Source: Mangifera indica
Lineage: Eukaryota > Streptophyta > Magnoliopsida > Sapindales > Anacardiaceae
Reading direction: 5' to 3'
DNA: 64,000 bases
Assembly (NCBI RefSeq): GCF_011075055.1
Contig: NC_058150.1
Span: forward strand, 868,001-932,000
Shown: positions 52,601 through 64,000 of the stretch, one piece after another
Layout of the letters: each line of letters begins with the position of its first letter
Position numbering within the stretch: the stretch's first letter is position 1
Position numbers and translations under genes: made by a program
Notes under the pieces: generated by a model
What the model was told of the DNA's origin: nothing
What the model saw: the letters and a program-made list of their open reading frames with translations, nothing else
The model's database searches: none

Positions 52601-55600
52601 CCTTTCCTGCAACAGAAGATAGTGTAGCTCTATAAAATTCAACCAATTCTTCTATTAATTTCTACACATAACCACCTTTCAAAATAGCAATGAAGAGTCC
52701 TCTACTACAACTGTCTTTGCTTTTCTTTGCCTTCATCGAAAAACAATATTTATCAGCCACAACTACTCCGGTTCTCGATTTCACCGGCAAAAAGGTCCTC
52801 TCCGGCACTGAATACTACATTCTGTCAACATTCCAGGACTCAAAGAACTGCGTTGGTCTCAATCTCTCCGATGGCACAACCAAAACCTGCCCAATGAATG
52901 TTATCCAGGAAAACCTGGAATTTCAAAAGGGGGTTGCATTAACATTTTTGCACGTAGTCGATCAAGAAGATGGTGTCGTTTACGAATCCCTTGATCTGAA
53001 CATCAAGTTTTCATCCGTGAAAATCGCCTGTGGTCAGCCGACAGCGTGGAGAGTTGGAGACTTTGAGAACTCTACTGGACAGTGGTTTATAACAGCTGAT
53101 GGAGTTGAAGGTGACCCCGGAGCTCGAACTTTGGAAAGCTGGTTCAGGTTTGAGAAGAATTCTGAGAATACGTACAAGATAAGACATTGTCCTTCAGTGT
53201 GCCGCTCTTGCGTAACCTTGTGTAGCGATGTTGGCGTTTATTCGGGTGATGGCTTGAAACGTCTGGCTCTCAGTCAGACTCCAATGGCAATTACGTTTAT
53301 CAAAGGGAAGTAGAAATTGTACAAGCTGCTTGGACTATCTCTTGGAATAAATAATTCGTTGAGATTTTAAATTGTTGGGAATAAAATCCTGCCAGAGTAT
53401 GTTTTATTTTAGTAATTTTTCCCTTTATGATGAAACTTTTGTCTATAAACTAAATCCCTATAAAGCTTATAGGACTAGAGCAAAACCGAACTGGTTCGGA
53501 CTCAAATGTTGGTTATGATTAATTAAGTTTGGCTCAAGTTTGTATAGATCAAACTCGAGTTAGAGCTAACTAAATCAAACTCAAATTTGAAGGTGTTTGG
53601 TTCAATTTAGGTCGTTTTGACTATTATAAAAACATCATCTTCATAATGATAAAAAATAACATCAATTTACATGTCAAGCTTCAAACTTTCGCACTGAGTT
53701 AATCTTAAGCTGCTATAGCTTGACAAACTTAGTCAAGTTTGAACCTTCTTATAATCCATTCAAGTCAAATTTAAACAAGTTTATATTCGAACTCAATTCG
53801 ATTTGTATCCAAACTTAGATGTTTGAGCATGAGTTGATCCGAAAACCTCCTACATAATTTTAGGAAATTCAACCAATTGAACTAGTTAGTTTCTACATGT
53901 ACTATAAGTACAAAAATTAAGAAATCTTATTTTCATAGTTAATTTGGTGGAATATTTTAGAAATTGCGTACCTGATTAATAAAACAAATAATCTCATGGT
54001 AATGAGAAAGAACAAATACAATTCATGTTGGTTCATCCAAAACCCAACAACGTCCAACAAAGTCCATATTTTTTCAATATTCTCTCACCTCTCTCATTAA
54101 AATAAATGAGTTTGTTAATGAATTGATATGTTTGTTGTTACATTTATACAAGCAAATAATATGTATATATAATTTTTCGGATTGTCATCTATGAACCAAA
54201 CCCTATTAAGATTTTTATCACTATACCAAACTCTATTAAGATTCTTATTCCTTAAGGAAATCATAAAACAACGAGGTAAACCTGAACTACTAATTAGCAT
54301 CGAACGGGTAGCAGCTAATTTGTAACACCCTAATCAATAGATGAGCTAGAAGTTGATATCCTGTAATCAAACACAACTCACAGGCTCAAAGTTGCTACCC
54401 CTGCCCACTTATTAGGGAGAGAGGCCTCAGACCACTGATTGGTCAGCAAGACCCCAAATACGCTGCAATAGCACCAACATATAGGTTTCCAAAACTGAAG
54501 TGTTAGGTTCAAAACTTAATTGACCATTATAAGATAGGTGAATTTCCCCTTTCTTTTTTTTTTATAAACAAAAGTTTTATAAAATTTGTTTATATGATTA
54601 ATTTGGAGTGAACAACCACCAACTAATATTTTGACTTCAAATTAAGATCATCTCTTAATATGAATTTCACTTAGACCTTTATTGATCCTAAATGACTCAT
54701 TTTATTTATACAAAAACCAAGTCCCTCACATTTTCTTGACATTTCATATAGAAGAGAAATATGTGTCTTCGATTTCCTCTTCGACAGCTCATCTCAATGT
54801 CAATCTCATCATTTTCAACTCCTCCCAACACCAATGTAGTCATTTCCATCTCTATATCGCGTAGATCCCCTCAATTTCAGCCACCACTGCACCGTTCTCA
54901 CCTTTAGCAACTCTATCACATGTCAACCTCGTTATAAACGTGCATTTTCACTTCCAACTACTCACTCTTAGAATCTCACACAATGTTTAAGAAACCTGAT
55001 TAAATTAGTGATTCACCCATAATCTGACACAATCTTCTCAATTGAACGACGGTTCATAATAGTCTAATGGCTAACTATAGACCCTAAATATTGGATTGTC
55101 GCCCAAAACCACTATTACCTTCGAATCTTGATCCGACCATGATAGTTAAATTACGTATCTTATCTTGTATCGAAAACCTAAATTTTAGTATCGTGCATCT
55201 CATGAATTGTAACTGGATATCTTAAAATTTAAAGAAAAATTACTCCTAAATACCCCTTGCATGGTATATAATTAAAAGGATTAAACTGTATTTGTGTAAG
55301 AAAATGCCACACACAAAATTAGTGTAGTAGTTAATAGGGATCTCAAGGCCCAAAAAGTAGTGAACGAGATTGTACATTAAGAATACGATGCGTACATAAA
55401 TAATTTTTTTGTCAGGCAGAGTGGCCACGTACCTCCTTCATCTGTACATGGCCCTGCAAAGAGTCCCATACCATATATGTTTGAGCCACTGCAGAGAAGA
55501 TGCTGAGCGGCCCAACTAATAAAGCCTTGCCTGAACTGATGCCAAATCTGAAACTTTCTTGATGCTGCATATATTCCAGGAGAACACAATGTGATAGATG

Positions 55601-58600
55601 GCATAATAGAAGTACAATCATGATGTAGAATAGTGTATTTTTTTTTTTCCACAAATTTAATATTGAAAACTTACCTGTACATGATATCTCCACCTGGTGC
55701 CTGCTTCCCACAAATCCAGTCTGGAACCAATTTCTCAAGATGCTCAATTTGCTCTTCAACCTCTCCTGCAAAGAAAAGAAAACCAATTCAGTGGCTACCA
55801 AGTCATAAGAGTATGATTTAAAGCATGAACTACCAGGACAACTCAATTAATACATACTTCTCTCCATGATATCCAAATTATTCATAATTATCTTGTGTAC
55901 AAGCTCCTGTTTTGTGATTGAAGAGCAGTTGACTGACTGAAAGATGTGGTCAATCAAGGCAATCAGGTCAGCCAGACAATCAGATATTTGCTGGTCTTCT
56001 GCTAAACCTGTTTGACTCAATTTGTAATCCCCAGCTTCGCAAAGACCCCCCTTTACCTACAAAAGCAAACTCTGGGTCAATAGTATAACCCAAAATGACA
56101 GAAGGCACAAGAAATTTGAATGACTCATTACAACCGCAAGGACATAAAACAAACTGGCAGCGCAAATACAGATACATAAAGCAAAACATGAGTATATGCA
56201 TACCTCACATTTTGGATCAAAATATGATATGATAGTAACAGTAGAACAACAGAAGATAAGCATCCTTGGTTAATAATAAATAAAAATATATATATATATA
56301 CATAAATTCCTTAGAGCTTCCAATCTTCTGAGAACTAGTCATTACTAAGTTTTCCAAAAGTAAGCCAATTATGTGTAATGTCAAATTCTTCAAAGCAGCT
56401 CAACCACTCACCCTGTCATCCACTCAGATTTGTTAAGCCTAAAAGCAATTCTTTTAATACATTAAAAGAACCCCAACTCTATGGCATGACACTGATACCA
56501 TTTTATTTTATTATAAAAGAAAACCGAAAGAAATAATATTCTAGAGCAACTGGCATAGAAAGATAGCCTAGTTTAGAAACATTCAGCTCAGTATATGTCT
56601 AAAGAACAAACCTACCTTTTCAAGTACTTTGGGCGAACCAATGACACAACCTTCCTTAATAAATTCTTTTGTTTCTACTTCTAGAGCTTCAGGGTTGCCA
56701 TAATTTAAATCATTGTAGTCATATGTCGATACCCCAGCAGAGTACAGTACACTTCTCTCAACTTCTAAATATGAAAAGTCTAAAGACCTTTTTGCAGGCT
56801 TACAATGAGATTTGAAATCTTGGGTGGTTGTTGCCTTTAGCTTGTCATTACAACCGGGCATTGATCTCTTTGGTGTCACTTGTCCAGGTGTTTCTATTAT
56901 CAAACTATCAAAGGGCAAGGCAAGCTTCTGCTGTGGGCTTTCAAAAGCATCAGAAGCAACTGAGGATTGAGGACTTATCGGCTGGAATGGAGGATTAACA
57001 ATTGAGGATTTGGAAGAGTTAATAGGCAACTTCTGTTGATTGCTTTTGGCTTCTCCATTGGTCTGATGATCAACCAGGCATTCTTCTGATTGCCGAGTTC
57101 TAACTAACTGATTATTCAGATAATCAGATGAAGCGGAAGACAGAAACGCAGATGATGTTGAAATGTTGTCCTTTTCTGTCTCTGCAGCAACACTATTCCG
57201 GGAGAAATGTCTGCAGAAAGATGGATGTAGAAGATATGGCATTGACAACATCTCAGTCCCAATAGAATTCGGCAGAGATTCTGAAGAATCAACAGGGAAC
57301 TGCCCCAGAGTAGTGGTCTGACTTTTTCCACAGATTGACTCAAGTTCCTCTGAAACTTCAGCATCCTTGTTCTCGAAAGAAGCCAGACTTCTTTGACTGA
57401 ATGGCTCTGGCAATATAGTCTCAGGAATGTCATCAGCCTAGTATCCCCGGAAAAAAGAAAACCGCAAGTTCAACTCTTGCAAATACTGTAGCTACTATAA
57501 TTAAAAAAGGTAAATGCAAAGAACCAGGCTTGTCCTGAGAAAGTCCCTATCTAGCTGACCCAGCATGCCAATTTCAAGAGAAGAATTCAAAGCTGACCAT
57601 TAATATACCAAGGCACTTTGATATACTACTCATCAAACCAAAAATAAAATATAGACATCCTGGTAGTGTACGTTATGCATAACATTCAGCAGTCCCCTAG
57701 ATGGAACCAAAGGGAGCCAAGTCATCCATGTCATGTTTTGTACATTAGAATTTACCAAAAAGGTAAAATAATACTAGCCAAGTAAAGTCTTAAAAGATGA
57801 TGCATAAAATTGCTCTAGGCTTTAAATTTGTGATTGGAGCCAAGAACTTTAAACATAAAACTAGAAAATATAACAGTAGCTACTCAATACTTCACTACAC
57901 AGTATCAATTTGTGATTCTGAACCCCTAAAATAGTGGTGTAGTAGTTGTCCAGTGTGCAGCTCTTGAAACAACATTACAACAAAAAGCACCAGTGCAGGA
58001 AAAGAGTAATACCTCAGGATGTGAAGTAAAATAATTCATAAGCCTAGAAGCAAAAGCTTGACGCAGAGCCATAAAATCTGAGTGTTCAGAGTGGCCTTCT
58101 ACGACATCAAATAGCAACGATATTTTCATAGCTGGCTTCATGCACAGAGTTTTCTTGTCATGCACAATGATATTATCTATTTGTATGGCTTCAGGAAGTA
58201 TGTACTTTATCTGTCCAAGATGCTTCAATAAGATCGTTCTGAAAAGAACAACAGTATGCTCAACATTTGGTCATAAAGATTCATAAATTTAAGAACTGTA
58301 TTTAATTAAGGAAAATTGGAAATGTTGACCTACCTTTTTGTTAACACTTCCACCTGAGTTGAAATATTTTGAAAAGTTGGTGATTTTTTGTGCAGGCTAA
58401 GCAACCTCAATGAACAAGTCATAGAATCAAAGAGCTCTACCATGGCATTATATCTGAAAACAAAGAAACACACCTATCATCAGGTTCAAACAAAATTATT
58501 TTTACAACTGGAAAGTAAAGCATACATTGTGTTACCCACTTTTCTAGATGTTTAATTCCTCCCTCTTTGACTTTAGTACGTGAAGGCTCACTTGTTTTCT

Positions 58601-61600
58601 CTGGTGTTGGAGCCGCAATCTTCATTTCAAAACCCTGGCTTCCAGCATTCCCTTGGTTTTGCACATAGGCACCTTTCTCTTCCCCATTTATAATCTCTTT
58701 ACACTTAAAACCCAACACATTCTGACCACTCTCCTCAAGTTTTCTCTGATTCATGCTTCAGTAATACACAGCACAAGCAACCACACAACTGCTAAACCCT
58801 TAAATCTGGAATTTTGATAATAAAATAAAATCACCCATTATACAAACAAAGCATAAATCAACCCAGAAAGAAAAAAATACACTAGTACAGATGTATGTAT
58901 TCTAATTCATGCATTGTCATCAAAAACCTAGACAGGGTCAGTCAAATAACTTTAAATACGACATAATTTTTCACAATTTGTCAATCTGTCCACTCCAATA
59001 AGTTGTATAAAGCAATAGAGTTGGATTTTAAAAAAAAAAATCAAATGAACCTTTACACAAACAAAGCATAAATCAACCAAAGAGGAAAGTACAGATTAAT
59101 CATTAATGTTTTCAATTCATCCCTTGTTATCCAAAATCTAAACGGGGTCATTCAAATAACTTCAAACACGACATAATTTCTCACACTTTGTGAATATGTC
59201 CACTTCAATAAGCTGTATAAAGCTATAGAATTGACAATACTCTCTAATTTTCACATTAAATCGTCAAATTTCTAATTTAACACAAACATCGAGCAATGCC
59301 TCAAACAAGATTTCACCGCCTATCTCAAATATTCCTGAATCAGATAAGAAAATAGTATGATATAGAAGAAACCTGAGATCGTCCTGGGGGCGACTGATTT
59401 GATTCTTGAAACCCTAGTGAGTGAGTGACTGAATCAATGACTCGTTCGTGGGGAGGGAAAGTGGGGAGGCCACTGTATGCCTTCAAATGATATAAAATAC
59501 AATGAAAGTTTCTTAAAAGATCATATTTTGCCCTTGCTGTTTTCAAAATTCGCGCTCTTACCAAATATTCTCCTTCCCTTCCTCAAATTTTGACCGTTGG
59601 GGGCGAGATGCATTCCAATTTTCAAATTTTAAATACAAAGGGAATCACCAGTTGAATTTTTCTTTTATTAAAAAAATAAAATTTTATTATAAATTAAAAA
59701 TATATTAGATTATATTGATAAGAAATGTCATACATATTTATTTTAAATATATAATTTATACATATATATATAAAATGTATCATTATATGATTGAGTGTTA
59801 TTTTATTTTTAATTTAAAATTATTAAATTATATAATAATATATTATTTGTATACATAAATTATGTACAAAAAAATATATACATGTAATTTATTGTATATT
59901 AATATATAATAATAATTATTGTGTTTGTTGTATAAAACAAATATTTGATAATATTTTATTTATATGTTTTTAATATGATATACTATGATAATTAAAGATA
60001 AAATTGTAATAAAATTAAGGTTATTATCCTTAATAATTTTGAATAACTTTGAGAAATATAGCAATTAGATTACTATATATTACTTGTCATATTAGTTTGG
60101 TAAAAGATTATCGTAATTTTATAGGTTTGAAGATCTGATTAATACATTTTCGTTCATAATTTTTATGTCTATCGGTCTCAAACTTGAATAACATTTGTTC
60201 AAATTTTAAGTCGGATAATTCAAAGGATACATTTTTTGTCCAAACTTGTCAAAAGCCCAAATTTTATTTGATCCGAAATTGAATTTTTTGGACAAAATAA
60301 TCGTCCCAATTGAGAACCCTACTAACTCCCTTACCTTCTACCGTAGCTTGTTTCTATTTGGAGCTTCACTCGGTTGTAAAAAACTCCCACTATTTTGTAA
60401 CTTTCATTCTATTTATAGCTTGATAACAAGCCTAACCAAAGTACCTAATTTTTTCTATTTTCATTTTTTCTCACTTGTATATAATTTGCTTTCCCTTTTC
60501 ACTTTCTTCTCACAAGCACTTCAATTATGGCTGCTCAAGCATTTAATCACTTTGCAATTGCTCTTTCCATGGCCTTAGTTCTTCTTCCCATCCTTACTTT
60601 AGCCACACAATTGAATGTGATCGATAATTGTTGGAGGTCTAACTCTAATTGGAGAAACAATCGACAGAAACTTGCTACTTGTTCGATTGGTTTTGTCGGA
60701 AAGATGATTGACAATGTTGGTGAGGATATGATCTATTACATAGTCACGAGTTCTAATGATGATCCGTTAAACCCTAAACCTGGAACCTTGAGATACGGAG
60801 CCACTTTAATCTCTCAAAAAGTGTGGATCACTTTTCAAAGAGATATGCATATTAAACTTAGGAAACCGCTTCTGATAAGTAGTTTTACCACCATTGATGC
60901 TCGTGGTTCACGTATTCATATCTCAGGCATTGGATGTCTCTTGATCTACGAAGTAATTAATCAATAAAATTATTTAAATAGTTGAATAAATAGTTACTGT
61001 AAACGTGACTTTACTAATATTTTTTTTTTATCAGGCAAATAATGTCATCATTCACGGATTATACATCCACCATTGCCAGCCAGCAGGATCAGGCGCAGTT
61101 ATTGGTCCAAACTCAAAGATTCTTAATTTGGGAGCAATAGATAGCGATGCAATCAGGTTGGTGGCAGCATCAAAGATTTGGATCGATCACAATACATTAT
61201 ATAAATGTCAAGATGGTCTAATTGATGTCACTTTAAGCTCGACGGATATTACAATCTCCAACAATTGGTTCAAAAATCAAGATAAAGTTATGCTTCTTGG
61301 GCACGATGACATGCATGCAAGTGACAAAAACATGAAAGTCACAGTAGTATTCAATCATTTTGGACCTAATTGTAATCAACGAATACCACGGTGATTACTT
61401 AGTGAATTTTAGAATTTGATTAATTCTCTTTTTTTTCTTTTTTCAGCCTAAGATTGAGCTTTAACATGAAAATAATGCAGGGTGAGATATGGATTTGTTC
61501 ATATAGCTAATAACCTATACCAAGAATGGACGAGCTATGCTATTGGGGGGAGCATGAACCCTCAAATTAGAAGTGAAGCCAACTTGTATATCGCCAAAAA

Positions 61601-64000
61601 ATCAGGGCAAAAGGAGGTAATTTCTATAATTCATGCAACTTTACGTAACTAAGATAACATTCCCTTTTACAGGTGAACCTCAACCAATCTAGCTTGATTT
61701 TATTAAATCGAATTAGAGTTAGAAGAATTGGTTCGTTTTTCAAAATACTCCGAATTTGAGCTAAAAAAACTTAGTTTAATTTGATTTATAAGTTAGATAA
61801 ACAATTAAATTTGATTAGAATTTAATTTATAATACAATTTGAGTATATCAAATAATTATTAAAATAATATCGTTTTACCCATTATTGAATAAAACAATAT
61901 CAATTTATCAATAAATTATAAACTTAAGTTACAAATCTGAGTCATGAACTTAAACTGAGTTTTAAACTCCAAACTTAAAAATCAAATTGAATTCAAATAA
62001 CTTGCAATTTTGACTTGACAAACTCTAGCCTTCCCATTTTTCAGTCAAATTGAACTTGAGCTCAGAAATATTTAAATTCGATTTGATTTGTATCCAACCC
62101 AATCATATGTGAGGTAACATTATTGGTTCTGATATAATAATAATAATGACTAACGACTAATTTAAACAGGTGACATGGCAGTTAGGAAGGTCGTCGAAAC
62201 TTTATTCAGTGGGGGATATTTTTGAAAACGGTGCTTCTTTTAAAGCAACAGGTTCTGGAAATATACAGCCGAATTACAACGATGAACAGAGATTTCAAGT
62301 TGCAGACGCAAATTCTGTACGGGCATTGACAAATGCATCAGGCGTTTTACTCTGCTCGCGGGCACTAAAATGCTGAGTCGCTCACCCGCAAATTTTAAAG
62401 GAGACGTTGAGCTATTTTTATTTCATTTGTGCTGTAAAAGATTTAATTCATTTGCAGCTTATCATCATGTCTGGCTTGATCTCCTTGTTTCTTAGTATAA
62501 GCTTGTGAGCTTCAACAGTCTACCTAAAATCAATAAATCTTAACAGTTTTAAAATCTTGCATTTACATCTTGATAATCTTACAATTATTCCCCTAAAACT
62601 TGCATCCCGGAGCACTAAACTTTTAAATCTTAATATGACTAATTTCTTCAAACTCCTTAGGTGCTTTGAATATCAAAATATAGGAGATAATTGATAAATA
62701 TACAAGTTTAACGATTCCTATCTCAAGCACAAACTTAAGCCTACAACTCCATGCTCATCCAGCTCTAGCCTTGCAATTTATCTTATCAAGCTGAGTTTGA
62801 GCAACAACAATACTCGGATAGATTGCAGACCTTGTTTCAAGGCATCCAAGAAATACGTTTGTAGTATTGACTACTTAAACAAATTGACACTTGAATTGTC
62901 ATCAACTAAAAACAGAACATATCAAACCAATTTCCCTGCCTTGGAAACAAGACAATATTGAATACTGGATTATCAACATTAAATGTCTAGAGTGCTAAAA
63001 TAGAAGTGCAAACTGTCATGGGAAACTTGCCACTCATCCATTTATTTGATTCCATATGGCCCGAAGGGTAACGACTTTCAGGCCTTAAGGGCTTCCCCGG
63101 CTTTGACAAGGTCTTCAAGTGCCTTTGAGATCTGTGCCTCGCTCAAACCTTCCAAACGAATGCCCTTCTCAACACCAAAATCTGTATAGATGATAAAAAG
63201 TCGCATAGATGAGATGACAATATTAAAATTCAACTCAAAAGCACAAAGCTAAAGTGGCAAGGGAAAGAAAATAATAATAATAATGCACTGTTCCTGTAAT
63301 GTACGCACAACATATAAGCAAACCAAGAATTTCACTACTCAACAAAGATTCAGGTCTCTGAAACAAAAATATAGCAATGTTAACGGAAAAAGAAAAAAAG
63401 TATAATCTTCACGTTTATACCATTTTAAAACGACCAAGTCTCTTCATTTATTAGGGTGTTTGCTGTGTAGTGTCTAAAATTAGGTAGGCCACTTCTAAGA
63501 ACTGTTGAAGTATCCCTAACACTTCTGCTCTTCTTAGCATATAATGGTATAAAGTAAAAGCTGTGTCCCACCCACTGAAGAGAAAAATATAATAACAAAG
63601 GACAACTTCCATCCCACCACAAGACTCAGACCCTGGCGCTAAAAAAATTGATTTCACAAAATATGAGACACCAACTGAATTCACCGCAAGAAGCTGTACC
63701 ACAGGAGAAAGTAAAGGTTTGATCTCAAAAGCAAAAGTAGGGAGTGCAATTAGATGGACTCTGTTGCAGATAATCATTGGGGGCTAAGATGTATAAAAGA
63801 TCTCCAAACCCTAAATGCAAAGCTTAGTCTAACAGGGCAACTCTACAGAGTTAACAGGAAAAGGATGGTTCAATCCTATAGCTTTATTTAGCCACATTAA
63901 CAACAAGAATTTAATGTGTCTGAGTATGCGTGTGTTCTATATATGCACTTGAATTTCTTTTTCTCTAATCACTAACACTGTTCTGAAAAATTTATCAATG

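Overview
The window is nuclear DNA from a flowering plant, most likely a eudicot. The evidence is AT-rich intergenic DNA, GT-AG introns, TATA boxes 50-65 bp before start codons, and plant-specific families (YSL transporter, DUF789 protein, miraculin-like Kunitz inhibitors, a PLS-class PPR protein). The miraculin-like expansion would suit a rosid such as a Sapindales or Malvales species, but I cannot name a genus.

Layout. (1) 1-0.5 kb: first exon of a YSL7-like metal-nicotianamine transporter, running off the left edge. (2) 3.2-9.2 kb: a cluster of five copies of an unrecognised small secreted cysteine-rich peptide gene. Copies C, D and E are intact (59, 59 and 61 codons). Copy A carries a 1-bp frameshift. 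Copy B is split by a 0.6-kb hAT-like element. D and E face away from each other across a near-perfect palindrome, and promoter and coding types are shuffled between copies. (3) 10.1-16.1 kb: a six-exon DUF789 gene (1223 aa). (4) 17.7-19.6 kb: repeats, with a nested hAT-like element and a ~58-bp minisatellite. (5) 20.6-46.2 kb: three tandem copies of an ~8.5-kb unit, each holding Kunitz type 1, a PPR gene and Kunitz type 2, all on the minus strand. Unit 3 is fully intact. Unit 2 has lost its type 1 Kunitz and its PPR gene to nonsense changes. Unit 1 has one nonsense codon in its PPR gene. (6) 47.5-53.3 kb: three more Kunitz genes on the plus strand. (7) 55.5-59.6 kb: a seven-exon CDT1 replication-licensing gene with E2F and MSA motifs upstream. 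(8) 60.5-62.4 kb: a four-exon pectate lyase. (9) 63.08-63.18 kb: last exon of an unrecognised gene running off the right edge.

Two clusters suggest secreted defence-type repertoires growing by tandem duplication: nine Kunitz genes (eight intact) and five small peptide genes (three intact). The YSL, DUF789, CDT1, PPR and pectate lyase genes look like ordinary neighbours. The peptide cluster is the part I could not match to any described family and is my main candidate for something new. Exon joins were worked out by hand from splice sites, reading phase and family motifs.
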